Assembly: GCA_008638375.1 (NCBI GenBank)
Contig: CM018031.1
Location: forward strand, 57,710,688 to 57,774,687
Origin: Nyssa sinensis
Taxonomy: Eukaryota; Streptophyta; Magnoliopsida; Cornales; Nyssaceae
DNA length: 64,000 nucleotides
Direction: 5' to 3'
The translations under genes were made by a program, and so were the position numbers. Below the pieces are notes generated by a model, which saw nothing but the letters and a program-made list of their open reading frames with translations, did not search any database and was not told the origin of the DNA. Shown here one piece after another: positions 1 to 12,080 of this stretch. The stretch's first letter is position 1; the number at the start of each line of letters is the position of its first letter.

Positions 1-631
1 CCTGGAGAAGAGTGTTCCACAGTCACATTTATACTCTCTTGTCCCACAAATCTTACTGTGGGCCTTCCAATCAGACTGAACTGCATATTTCTTTGAACAT
101 TTCTCACACTTCCACTTCTTCTCACCATGTTTTCTGCTGTAATGCTTCTTTATTCCGGTGAGGTCGCCGAGGGCTCTCGACGGATCGTGGTGCACACAGC
201 TCTTTTCTGGGCAGATGTACACCTTCTTTCTGATCTCTTTGCTTGTTCTTTGCTTGAGCTTCCATGGCAGATTGTGACCCCTTCGGTGTAGCTGCAGGTT
301 CTGGTCTCTCTGAAAACCCTTGTTACAAATCTCACATAAGAATCGATTAGTCGCCATGAGAGACTTTGGTGAGAGAGATATCACTTCTGCATCTGGATCT
401 GTTTTTAACACCAAAAAATTAAAAAGCCATTAAGAAAATAACTCAAGGAAGAAAAAAAAAACGGTGTGAAGTATGAAGATGAAGCTATATATACTTGCCT
501 GGTGTTCCTGGTAGGTTTCTCTTCCTCTTCGCTGGATTTGTATTAGGGTTAGGGTTAGGGTTGAGATTTGGCTCTTGAATGAACCCTCTGATTGTAGAGG
601 GAATTGAAGAAAGGCCATCATCAGACATCAT
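1..631 (-). CDS. IDD-family C2H2 zinc-finger transcription factor, 5' part (3' end outside window)
   Basis: A nuclear DNA-binding protein of the plant INDETERMINATE DOMAIN family. Exon 1 is 499-631 and exon 2 is 1-398 or beyond. Two adjacent ATGs (631 and 628) could start it; numbering from 628, an Asn-Pro-rich N-terminus (residues 21-32) is followed by the basic signal AKRKRNLPGTP, then DPDAEV and LMATNRF, both IDD hallmarks. Finger 1 begins FLCEICNKGFQRDQNLQLH, finger 2 has YICPEKSCVHHD, finger 3 has WKCEKCSKKY, and finger 4 starts CDCGTLFSR at the window edge, where IDD genes commonly have a splice site. The 100-bp intron (399-498) has a GC donor (AG|GCAAGT) and an ACAG acceptor; only this junction joins GTP to DPDAE in frame. 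Family members regulate root patterning, gibberellin response and flowering; which one this is cannot be told without the C-terminus. Confidence 0.95.
399..498 (-). other. GC-AG intron of the IDD gene
   Basis: Read on the minus strand the donor is CACCAG|GCAAGTATA and the acceptor is AAAACAG|ATCCAG. GCAAGT after AG is the strong form of the minor GC donor class. Any nearby GT donor breaks the conserved GTPDPDAEV reading frame. Confidence 0.85.
542..561 (-). repeat. Telomere-like hexamer run inside the IDD coding exon
   Basis: Three TTAGGG units in a row on the plus strand; on the coding strand they read AACCCT and encode Asn-Pro repeats. This is a coding low-complexity tract, not an interstitial telomere. 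As DNA it resembles the telobox (AAACCCTAA) bound by Myb-type telomere-repeat factors. Confidence 0.6.
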
Positions 632-1000
632 CAGGGCAACTGAAATTGAAGTAACTTAATAATTGGTATGTCCTAAACTAGTTGAACCAGAAGAACAAAG
701 ACAGTACCAACCAAAACAAAGAAAAAACAAAAAGCTTTGCTGATAACAGATAAATCCCTAGATTACCCTACACTTTCCCGGAAAACAAAGAGAGCCCAGA
801 AAAAAATTTGGTTCAAACTCTCTCAAATCAAACTCTTCTCACAGAGATCTTCCCCGAGTTGTTTGAATCTCAGAAGCAAATACCATATACACCACGACAG
901 CTAGCTAGAGAATATTTCCTCTCTCTCTCACATACTCCTTATCTTACACGGCTTCTCTCAAAAGTCGGTCAGCCATAGACTCAGGTGGACCACTCTGTCT

Positions 1001-1008
1001 CTTTATAT
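1001..1008 (-). promoter_or_regulatory. Candidate TATA box of the IDD gene
   Basis: On the minus strand the sequence is ATATAAAG, about 370 bp upstream of the start codon. It would give a leader of about 340 bp (roughly 632-970) that is rich in CT tracts (904-940), as is common in plant leaders. A possible leader intron acceptor (TTTCAG) lies just upstream of the ATGs. Position-based inference only. Confidence 0.35.
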
Positions 1009-2595
1009 GTACATATAATTCTCACTCTTTCAATTGTAAAACTGTAACCCAGTCATAAGTGAATCATAAGTTGATGAGTAATATTTAAATATCCTTTATC
1101 TTTTTGTCTGTGTGGTATTAATATATTAATATATTTATATGAGATGGAACTCATCGTCATGAAATTTTTTTTTTTTTACGCAAATATAAATATATTAACA
1201 ACATAAGTACAAAAGTATATTATTTTATATTAATTAATTATACATATATATATATATACACACACTTGAAAAAGCACCAAAAAATTTATAAACTACAGTT
1301 ATACCTGAATTATTGATCATCAGTGGTTTTAATAGGTGATTCATATATATAATTATTGTGATTAATATGTATTGATTTGGATATAATATAATAATAAATA
1401 AGTTTTTCCTGTTTTGGTACGTGTGTACAGTATTGTGTGAGTCTTTTTATGAGTTATGAACTCAAACTTATATTATTTAAGAAAAAAGTTGAAAGGAAAA
1501 AACAATAATGAAAATTAAAAGTTAAAAAAGACAGAATCTAAACTTGATCTCAAAAGGTAAGGGAGAGAAAAGTGTAGAACCTTTACAGCCATTCATCAGG
1601 TAAAAATGATTATGCTATAATTATTTTTGGACCTTGAAGAGAGAGAGAGAGATATATATATATATATATATGATATATGTATATGTATGGATACGGACCC
1701 GGTCCGTGAAGTCCTGACTGGCGATTGGGGAGGTGATTAGGTGTGTGGGGGTGGGGGCCCACCAGACTGTCATAGCAGTGTGATGAAAGTTGAAAGAAAA
1801 CAAAAACAAGGACAAGAGGTGACTGGTACCGCTCGATATGTCGACCACCTCACGGGACACACACTCTTTCTAAAACTCACGTTTCTCTAGAAATTCCATG
1901 AACATATGATTTGTGGAACATTTTATTTTTTCAAAAAAAGAAAAGAGTAGTGAAAAGGATTTTACGGTCATAATTTAAATTTCAGTATACATGTAGATTT
2001 TAAGTCGCAAAGTGTCCAAATCTAAATAAAATTAAGTATTTTCATTTCCTTTAGATGAGTTAGAAAGAGGAGGAGTAAAAAAATTAGTTACTATCTTTGT
2101 TCTAATTTAAGGGTCTCATAATTTTTTTATTTATGTTTTAAATTAAAAATTTTGTTTAAAATATTAAAACATAAAGTATTATAAAAAATTTAAATTGTAC
2201 TTTTTTTACTAATTGATGTAATTGTAGTAATTAAATGTGAATGAGGGTTAGTTTTGTAAAATTATATTTTCTACATAAATATAAATGTATGTCTGTTTAA
2301 AAAAAATTATTTTTTTTAAAAAAACTCTTAAAATAAGACCAAAATAGTACAAGAAAAAGAATAAGAAAAGAAGGGATAAGGTAGTCACTCTTTAATGTTT
2401 AGATAATTAATGAAAGAAGAAAGATGAAAAGGTAGTGTAATCTTCCTATCTATTTGAAAAAAAGAAAGAAAAATGGTTTATGTTGATTTAGTATTATACC
2501 CTTTTTAAATTTATTAAAGTGTTGTCTTATCTCCTTCCACTGGTGGACAGATTGTAAAATAGTTAAACCAAGTGTTGAGAGCTTTATTCGATGAG
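1009..2595. other. AT-rich intergenic DNA upstream of the IDD gene
   Basis: No gene seen. It holds a (GA)n-(TA)n tract at about 1641-1672 and homopolymer runs. A purine-poor block at 1690-1860 can be read as a 79-codon frame on the minus strand, but it matches nothing I recognise and includes the (TA)n tract. Confidence 0.7.
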
Positions 2596-2960
2596 ATCAT
2601 ATTAAAATTACATTATCTCTAAGAACTTAAGTTTTTATATGAGTTAGTGATTTCACGTCATATCAAAACAGGTAAAGGTCATGTGTTCAAACATTTTCGC
2701 CACCTTCATGATATGAATTGATACATGTATTGGCTCAGTCTATCACATGTGAGGGGGTGTATTACATAATATGACATTAAATTTACACCATTTTTAATAG
2801 CTTAAGTTTTTAAATGAGTTGGTGGTTTAACATGGTATCAAAGCAAGTCAAACGTCACTGCCAACTTGATAATATTGAATTGATGCATGTGCTGGCTCAA
2901 TCTAATCACACTTGAGGTCTTAAGCTTTTAGATGAGTTAGGGATTTCACAAGCTCTTCCT
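2596..2960 (+). repeat. Degenerate LTR pieces (PBS-type end)
   Basis: A unit reading 'cttaagtttttaaatgagtt' then 'ggtggtttaaca' is followed at 2833-2844 by TGGTATCAAAGC. This is one base from the initiator-Met tRNA primer-binding sequence that normally follows a plant LTR. Related but diverged units lie at about 2602-2670 and 2914-2950. No internal coding region is seen, so this looks like decayed LTR fragments. A similar decayed end is at about 11423-11500. Confidence 0.45.
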
Positions 2961-4072
2961 TCTTATCCCTTTATCCCCTTTCTAATTTTTAAACCAAACA
3001 TGAAATAAGCTCTTATTCCTTCTACTTTTCATTCCTTTTTCTTTCTAACTCCTTTCATTCAAATAAGCTGTTTAACTAAGATTTTTCTCATTTTTTTTTA
3101 GTGAAATCGTCTCAAGTCATGCTCCTTTATTATCATGGAGGCAAGTGATTTTATGTCGTTACTATAAATTATTTTTTTTCAATATATATAGAGAATCACT
3201 TCAAAGTTCACTCAATGGGAAGCTATAAGTGTTTCATTATTCTTAATTTACTTTTGTTATACTTTTCTCACAAAAGTGAAATTTATTGGTGAGTCCCATA
3301 GTAAGTCCATAAACAAAGAATCCCAACTCTATAAAAGAGGTGGAATAAAAGTAAATTATAAGAGATGAAATATCTATAGTTGCTCTCACTCAATTGGCTT
3401 GTGTGGGGTTATCCCATTGGAGAAAGTTTTTAGTGGATCTGAAGTGTCACGTGATGATAGTCATTTTAATAACATTCTGTCATATATATTATGGCTTATT
3501 AAAAAATGTGTATCATATTACACATAATATAATATTATTGAAAGACATATTAAAACAATAATGTACTAGACTCATTAATGAATTTTCTTAAAACAGTGAG
3601 GTAGCCACATGAATTGCTTGTTGTCATTGAAAAATTATTGAATGGACCTATTTCAATGATCCTAACAACCAGACAAAACGTTACATGTATATGTATAATA
3701 TATTATTATAATATATTATTATAGGCTAACTCTCAATCTAACCTTTGAAACTATAACTCCAAAGAACCATTGAATAATTGCTAGTTGCCACTTCAAATGA
3801 CACTGCATTGTAATCATATTGTTCATTTCTTTCTGTTTACCTAGCAGGGTAACTTGGTCTTTTTCACTTATGTTTACTCTCTGTCCCTCTATTATGGTTA
3901 AGTGATAGGTAAAACTTAAAAGTGTTAGTATTGGGTGAAGACAGTACTGGGTCCTACTAATGAGTTTTTAATGACAAGGACAACGCTAAGGCACTGTTTT
4001 TTAGACATAATTGAAAATGTTTTAACTTTATAGATATTTAGTTGGTTGTCGTAAAATGTTATAAACAAAATT
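2961..4072. other. AT-rich intergenic DNA
   Basis: No gene, RNA or clear element recognised. Confidence 0.7.
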
Positions 4073-4587
4073 GGGTAAATTATAATAATTTTTCTTGTGA
4101 CTTCATAGAAGTATAAAAACTTTTTTTAAGGTTTTTGATAAAATGACATTAAAATATCTTATTTTTATTAACAAATTATAAATATCACCTTTTTAATCTT
4201 TTTTTTCTTTAAAATGATAAAAGTGTCATTTTATTTTTTTTTTACATTTTTAAAATTTTGATCAATTTATTCTAAATATTTTTTTTCATTTTCAAATAAA
4301 TATTAATTAAAATCTTTTTTGACTGAAAAATATAAGTTATTTATCTTAAATTTATTTATTTTTATATAAAATAAAAAGACTTTTAAAAAAAAGTTAGAAA
4401 AATGGTCAAAATTGAAAAAATACAAGAAAAAAATAGGTACTTTTGTCATTTTCGAAAAATTTAAGGCTGGAGGGGAGGTTTTTGTTGTTTGTCAATAAAA
4501 GTATGAAAAGTCAGTGTCATTTTAGAAATTTTAAGAAAGATATTTGTAATTGTCAAAAATTTCAAAAGAGGTCAATGTAGTTTACCC
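4073..4587. mobile_element. MITE-like element, MULE-type TIR, copy A
   Basis: About 515 bp. The left end begins GGGTAAATTATAATAATTTT and the right end, read in reverse, begins GGGTAAACTACATTGACC. The inverted similarity continues inwards with indels. GGGTAAA-TA termini are typical of plant Mutator-like elements. The flanks AACAAAATT and ACATAAATT could be a decayed 9-bp target duplication, but the match is poor. It is related to copy B at 9618-10141. Confidence 0.55.
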
Positions 4588-5737
4588 ACATAAATTTTAT
4601 ATGGAAATTTTGCAAACTTGTATCAAAAAACTAATCAGCAATCATTTTTTAATGTTTTATATAAATTTTTGAGAAAATAAAAATAATTTATAAAATTTAA
4701 AATAGAGAAAATTATATAATTATATAATTATTTTCTATAATTTTATTCATCCCTTCTTACCTTAGAAATTGAATTAATTTTTGACACGTGAAGAAGTAAA
4801 GCGATGGGGGTATTACAATCAATCAACTCAACAAATACTTATATCAATCAATCAACACAATACACTTAATCTAACAGTATCAAGAACCTTTCAAATATAG
4901 GTTCTAAACACACAAACAAATTCAACTTATGACTTAATGAAAATAATGCTCGCATTCCCTAATGAGAGAAGTAAGAATTGAACCCATGACCACCTCTTAA
5001 CAAGAAGGACATAGTGACCAACTAGACTAGCCTCAATTGGTTAGGATCTGTATTAATTTTTAAACTATGAGAATTTAAATAAAAATTAGTATGTGTAGTT
5101 TATCCTTTAAAATAACTTACAATTTTTTTTTTTGATAAATTATTTTTCTAATGGACATCCGATTCTTAAATTAGCAAATAATAAACAAGTGTATAGACAC
5201 AACACACTTGGATAGCCTAGGACATATGCACATCTATGCCTATACATGAATAGCTATAAAGTTATATGTCCATGTATATACAAATGAGAAATGATTTATT
5301 ATTTTTATATCTTTATCCATGTAAATGTGTTATTAGGTCCTTCTAGTTCCCTCTATTCCCTCTCTCTCCTTCATCTAATGACATGTTACACGAATAAATA
5401 TACAAAAATATAGATGATGAACTATAAATCATTACTCATATACAGATATATACTTGAGTTCATATTTATATATATAGATCCATTTATACACATACCTATA
5501 TATATGTCCTCCATCTTAATATAAGAATTCATTGTTTTTTGAGATGTCCTAAAATAAGAATTATGTTATGAAAATTTTAAATTATTCTTTTTTTCTCAGT
5601 TTAATGTGAATATTATAATCAATGTGAAAGGAGGTCAATTTTATAAATATATATGCCCTAACTCAAATGTTAAAACAATATATGTTTTGTCCCTTTCAAA
5701 GTTGATTCCCAAAAGCATCTTTAATTTTGGAGAAGAG
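4588..5737. other. AT-rich intergenic DNA
   Basis: No gene seen. Short (TA)n tracts occur near 5455-5505. Confidence 0.65.
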
Positions 5738-6339
5738 CAATGTTTTCAGACCTAGTCCGTTCATCGAACCAGAAAAATATCCGAGTTACGGGTTATCGGT
5801 TCAACTGTCGGATCAACCAGAATCAAACCGTGATGTCATAATTATGTAATTAATAAATTTAATAATAAATATTATTGATATTTTAAATTTAGAAAATTAT
5901 ACAAAAATTACTAAAAATTATATTAAAAAAATTTACAAAATATGAATTTCCTTAATATGTAAAACTTCAAGAAAAAAATAAAAAAGTATAGTAGACATAC
6001 CTTATTACAATGTTGAAAGTTGAAACTTCATTGCCATTCTTCCATAATCGCAAGGACCATAACAAAAATTATTTTAATATCCAATTCAAGCATAATCCAA
6101 TAATTTAGTCTTCAACTACATGAAAAAAAGAAAGATACAAACACTAATTTTTTATGCCTTTTATATATAGATAAGAACCGGTGTGAACTAGTGACCCAGT
6201 ACTAGGTCACGCGGTTCGAGGGTTCGACCAGCCGGTTTTAACGGTTTTGTATTTTTAGAACGGTTTTGAACTATAAGCGGTTTTATGGGTTAAACCGGAC
6301 TGTTTTATGAACTGGTCCGGTCCGGATTTTAAAACATTG
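5738..6339. mobile_element. Non-autonomous TIR element, CAATGTTTT family, copy 1
   Basis: 602 bp with inverted ends: it begins CAATGTTTTCAGACC and ends GGATTTTAAAACATTG. Both ends are dense in CCGGTT/AACCGG motifs while the middle is AT-rich. About 150 bp near 6000-6150 is nearly identical to 17037-17185, and the CCGG-rich right arm also matches, defining a repeat family with the copy at 16866-17568. No coding capacity. Superfamily is unclear because I see no clean target duplication. Confidence 0.7.
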
Positions 6340-6689
6340 AAGGAAAATACTAAATAATATCATAGAGGCCAATATGAAACACTTATATGCTTACTTTATA
6401 AGTTTTTGTCATACATTTTCTGTATTGAATAAACCAAATACGTAAATATGAGAAAAAAAAAGAGAAATTTCTAATTTTAGAAATTTACATGAAAATGATT
6501 TTCGTATAAAACAGTTTACTTCAAAAAAAATTACTTTATTACTTTTCTAAACTAAAATTTATTACTTTTCAAAACTCATTCACCTAAAATTATTATTTTT
6601 TAAAACAAATTTATTACTTTTCTGTTAATGTTTATAATTTACCTAAAATTCCCTCTAAGTATCATTTAAGATTGAAAACCTTACATAAT

Positions 6690-6726
<37 letters not shown>

Positions 6727-9617
6727 AAAATAAAATAAAAAATCGTGGAAACACCCATAACTACATCTTACTTGAGATTTTGAACCTCTAATTTTAGCAT
6801 TTTTAAATCCTACACCAAAAAAGTTTAAAAACTAAGCTTGAATCCTTGAACCCAAATATGGTCAAACCCACTTTTAATTAATATTCAATAAGTTAATAAT
6901 ATTTAATAATTAATAAATTTTTAAGGAATTAACTCAATTTTATGATAAATAATTAATAATTATATTACTTAATAATTAATAATTTTTTTTATAAAAAATA
7001 TTTATAGTATTAATTATAAGAGAGATAAAATAATTATATATGTACTCTTATATATTTTATTTATGACATGTCTTGATAATTATATTTATTACTTTTACAT
7101 AATCAGAATATTAGTAGTGAAAGTATGAAAAATTACAACATAACAAGCACAAGAAATATTACTTATTTAATTAATTCAAAAGTATATTATGACTTTTTTT
7201 TATAACTTAAGCTGAATATTACATATATTATTAATGATCAAAATATCTTTAAAAAGTTATATATAAGGCCTTCTTTTTGTACCGAAAATATTTACATATA
7301 AGAAACACATTTTGATTAATAAAAGTGTTAAAAAAACTCAATAATTAATAGATTTTTTTATATATCTCTCATGTATATTAATTATAAGAGGGTTCACAGT
7401 ACCTAAATTATTTTACAACCTAAAACTATAAATTATAAGTCTTAACCCTGATTTTTTGAAACATAAATCTTTTCTTCTAAATCTGAATATTTGTATAATT
7501 AAAAGAAAATTTAAATTTATAATATATCTTGGATAGGCCTTGTTTATTAATTTTTTATATTAACATAAAATATATATTTTTTTATATAACCAAGAGGAGT
7601 GAGAAATCGAATTCATGTTAACCATGTGAAAAATGTATACTCGTACTATTTGAATAGGATCTCGATACTAGCATATATTCATTTTATAAACAACTGGATT
7701 AGGGCAAAATATGATATTCAAGATGTATACACTATCAAAATAAATTGAAAGTAAATCCTAACATATATTTTAGGTTAGGAAAGTAAAATGGATTATATTC
7801 AAAAGATGGGCATGATTTACAAAGCTAAGTGAAGGCATACCACCCTATACATAAAAGCAACACCCACCAAAGGCGGGAACGAAAAGGAAAAAAAGGTATA
7901 TGCCTATACAACTTTAGTATATGCTTTTAGTTCATATCTATTAAATTCTCTAATTATTTTTTGTCACATAAATAATTAGGTTATTTTAATTTTATTTAAA
8001 AATTGTAAGAAAATACTTATTATTTACATGGAAAGATAATTAAAAACGTGTAGAGATGTTGAATCTGCTTATTCAAACACGAAATTTTTTTTTAGAGATG
8101 TAAGATTTTCGTTCAAAATGAAGCCACTTTAATTACCCTTGACACATTTCACTCTATCCACAAGTAGAGTACCTTGAAATTTGCAGAAGATCTACCTTTG
8201 GATAGTGATTATTGAAGATTAGGACTTATAAAAAGCTTGGGAATGCTAGAACACCAAATGGGCATTTAAATTAAATGTTGAATCATAAATTTAGAAATTA
8301 ATAAAATATAAAAATTTAATATTAATTGATCATAATATTTTTGATAACCGACTAAATTTATTGATGTAAAAAAATTTATAAATTAGACAAAAGTCCAATC
8401 AATAAAAGAGACATTTAAAAAACTTTATTTTATATTTAAAAACTCCAAAAAGTCAATAATTTTTCATTAAGTGATGAAATTGAAATTAAAATAAGGGTGA
8501 GATATAAAGAAAAAAAAAATTAGACTTAGGAACGGCAAAAATATAAACTAAAAAGTTGTATTTGAAAAGTAAAAAAAAAATTAAATTAAAAAAAATTAAG
8601 GGAGGGCAATTGCCCTCTCTGCCCTAGTTGGCTTTGTCCATGAGTACCACAATGGCATGGATTGGACACGGTGAGAATTTTGTGAAGGGTGAAGTTTTTT
8701 TTTTTTTTTTTGGGTAATGCAAGGTATTTTGGGTCAGTTTGCGTGCATCAGACTAAATTCCTACAGTCCCTCTCACAATCGTTTCATGCACTTGTGCGTG
8801 GAGGTGAGGTGATTCCAAGAGTTACTAGGGAGAAGTATCGAACCCGAAAACTTAGAGTGATAAGTTTTTAAACTAACAATCAAATACCATTTCAACTAAC
8901 CCATTGTGGTTAAAAGTGAAGTTAAATGCACTCCAAATAAGATATTTCTGTATTCATGCACTCCTACTCGTACATTATAAATTGAGTACATGCGCGTAAA
9001 AAGTTGTGCATTTAGACTCATCCTTTTGTAAATCGGATTTGAGTTTTATATATTTACTTAAATTTGAGCACTTGTCACACAGTTCCATAGTTGATCCAAA
9101 CTCTTTTTCTTCTGAAAATTAAATGAACAGAGTACCAAGCTTGGAGTAGATCTGTTGAATGGAAATATAGTAAACCCTCATAGATCGATGTTTAACATGA
9201 GCTCAGACTGCAAAACCTAATGGGTTTGGCAATTGTGCTCGCATGTTAATTATAGTTTTATTTATTTTTGTAAAAAAAATTATTCTCTTAATTTGTATAA
9301 TTAGTCATGTTTTTTGCTTTGATGAAGGCTTTTAACCTAGGTCCAATCACAAATAAATTAAGAGACAATTTAAAATTTAGGAAAAATTATATAGATATAC
9401 CCACTACTTTTACTCATTTTCAATTTACTATTATAATTCAAAAGTGAATATATATCTCTTTATTTTGTATATGTTAACTAAATTTGACATATATTCCAAA
9501 AGTCAATATATATCTCAATATTTATATTGAAAATTATTGGCAATACCAACTGATTTACAACTCATTTGTGAGGCGCTTGTAATTTCAATTCATGAATGAG
9601 TTGCATAATTAATTTTA
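6340..9617. other. AT-rich intergenic DNA
   Basis: No gene recognised. It contains a (TA)n tract of about 33 bp at 6692-6724. At about 8600-8640 is a block with GGGCAATTGCCCT and a GCCCTAGTTGGCTTTGTCC-like sequence, a style seen at the ends of dispersed plant repeats. The 60-codon frame at 8689-8871 starts in a T run and looks spurious. Confidence 0.65.
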
Positions 9618-10141
9618 TAATAAATTATACTAATTTTTTCTAAAATTTTTGACAATTATAAAAATTTTTCCAAAATTTTTAAAATTATAAAAAATTTTCT
9701 TGAGATTTTTAAAATTATACTGTATTTCTCTACTTTTACTGACAAACTACATGTACCTCCCATCCAATCTATTTTTGTTTTTCAAAATAACAAAAGTAGG
9801 CTTTTATTTTATTTTTTCAATTTTATTTTAACTTTTTTTATTTTCAAATAAGTATTGATTAAAACATTCTTGATCAAAATAAAATATAACTTATTTGCAT
9901 TAAGTTAATTTTTATATAAAATGAATTTTTTTAAAAAAAAGTTAAAAAAATTTAGTCAAAATTTAAAAAATATAAAAAAAAGCATGAAAGGGATATTTTT
10001 GTTATTTTGAAAAAAAATGGACAAAAGGGAAAATATGTATAATTTGTTAATAAAAATAAAAAAAATCAGTATAATTTCAAAAAATTTAATAAAATTTTTT
10101 GTAATTATCTAAAATTTTAAGAAATAAGTATAATTTATTCT
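9618..10141. mobile_element. MITE-like element, copy B
   Basis: About 525 bp, in the same orientation as copy A at 4073-4587. Shared segments include the T-rich core around 9760-9960 and the arm ending in AGTATAATTTATT. The left arm, TAATAAATTATACTAATTTT, is the inverted copy of the right arm. More decayed than copy A; exact ends are uncertain by a few bases. Confidence 0.5.
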
Positions 10142-10249
10142 TAATGGGCAATCAAAAAAAAAATATTAACCTTAATTTTATGGAGTGACCGATAGGTGAC
10201 TGTAACAGCTACAACTGGCCTTAAAGAAATGAAAGTTTTAATATTATAT

Positions 10250-10372
10250 TCAACCACTTTTGGCATTAAGCATTGGGGAGCTTCCTCCCCGGACGACATG
10301 GATGCTTCCATATTCTGTCCTCGATCTCCCAAGAATGAAGACGAGAACACACAGTACCCCAAAATGTTTCAT
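10250..10372 (-). CDS. Possible small secreted peptide ORF (40 aa), unrecognised
   Basis: The reading frame starts MKHFGVLCVLVFILG, which has the form of a secretion signal (basic start, then a hydrophobic core), followed by a short polar tail rich in Gly, Ser and Arg, with a stop after 40 residues. On the minus strand a strong TATA stretch (about 10412-10435) lies 40-60 bp upstream of the ATG, as a plant promoter would. The frame could also be the first exon of a longer gene. It matches no peptide-hormone signature I know (CLE, CEP, RALF, PSK, IDA). No homology is claimed and chance is a real possibility. Confidence 0.3.
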   Translation of the reverse strand: MKHFGVLCVLVFILGRSRTEYGSIHVVRGGSSPMLNAKSG

Positions 10373-10435
10373 ACCCACGAACCCTAATTCCCTAGGGAAA
10401 GTGACAGCATATATATAAATATATATATATAGGGA

Positions 10436-12040
10436 GGTTATCCGAAAGACACGGCATTCCTTACATCAATCAACGGCATAGAATTTTCACTGTCACGCAT
10501 TAAAAATTTGCTTTATTTATTCCTTAAAATCTCGGTTTGGTATCCTGGACACAGGAACTTAGAATTAAAGTCATGTACAAGAGTGTTACTTACAATGCTT
10601 TTTTTTTTTTTGTTTAATGAATTTATTAAAATTATTTTGAGTCAGTTTATGTAGAACAGACTTGTTAACAAATTATTTAATTTATAGAATAAGTCTTTAT
10701 CCCCCAACTTGTAAATAGGATTATAAAAGAGTCGAGTTGAGCCAATCGAGTTTATTATTTAAATTTGATTTGTTGAAATAAACGAACTTTAAATTGTGAT
10801 CAAATTTAACTTGTTTATTTCTCGAACAAATTTTAAATTAGTCTTTAATCAAGTTGATCGCGAGTCGAAATCGAGTAACTTAATATTCTTTTATAGTATT
10901 AAATTATAAATCGGGTTGAGTTTGAGCCGAACTTAACAAATTAATGAATTTTAAAACATATTTAAGTTCGACTTATTTATCTTGCAAGTTAAATTTGGAC
11001 AAACTTTTAACTGAACTATTCATGAATCTAGCTCAAATAACTCACCTTATTTTACGATTATACTTGGAAACAAAAAAACTCGTACTTTTCTAGTTTATTT
11101 TTTGTCTTTTAATTGATAAAAGTTATAACATATTTTAATATGAACATGGATGAGAGAATTCAAGCTTGAAAGAAGAAATGTGAATGTGTGTCCCACGGCA
11201 TTTTCTCACTCTAATGGTTAGTTTGGCGTGACGCGCCGCCGCACAAGGAAACATATGCTAAGATACAATAGAATGGGGTTCACATTACACTATACAGTGG
11301 GACTATCTCCAGTGTGTCTTAGGAGTGAGAAATTGCAGTGTCTGTGTGTATATTTCCCCAGTCTAATCACCAAGAGCTGATAAGACATTTTTAAAGCAAA
11401 AGAAAATTATAGCCCAAGGTGTGTTGGGGATAGATATTAAAGTTATATCATTTTTAATAATTTAAATTTTTAAAATAGTTGGTGATTTAAATTAAATAGG
11501 ATAACCTAATAGGCCACTCATACTTTCTTTCAAAGAGAAAGTGATGGATTTACGACTTTACGTCTCAAACCCCTGTTAACGGGATGTGAACATTTTTTTT
11601 ACTTAATCGTGAACTGGGTTAAGTTGCTTTCCCTACTCATATTCGGAAGGTTGTTGTCTCGTATGATTAATTATATTATATTATAACGCTCGCTGATTGA
11701 TTCATATATTATAATTTTCTACCACTTCCTTTATAAAAAGAAAAAAAAGTAAAAGAGTAGTTGGTAATTTTATATATTATCAGAGCCTCTCTTTCATTTA
11801 CTTGTTTGGCTTGGCTAGTGTACAATACGTAAGGTGCATGTTCTTTTATTTTTTCTTTATATTTCTTCTTCTTTATGAGAAAAGTGGTGAAAAATATAGT
11901 ACTCACTGTTAATTTCACCAATGCAGGATGGTCAGAGAGGTAGAGTAAACACATAACAAAATTTTTATATTATGTAACACGAAGTGATCAATCTTAGATG
12001 AAGAGGTTAGCTTAAGCATCAATCAAACTAAATAAAAGGC

Positions 12041-12080
<40 letters not shown>

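Noticed and set aside
150..335. 61-codon minus-strand frame
   Set aside because: It is out of frame with the zinc-finger exon on the same strand, which clearly encodes the IDD protein.
542..561. Interstitial telomere
   Set aside because: Only three hexamers, lacking the plant TTTAGGG heptamer, and in frame as Asn-Pro codons in an exon.
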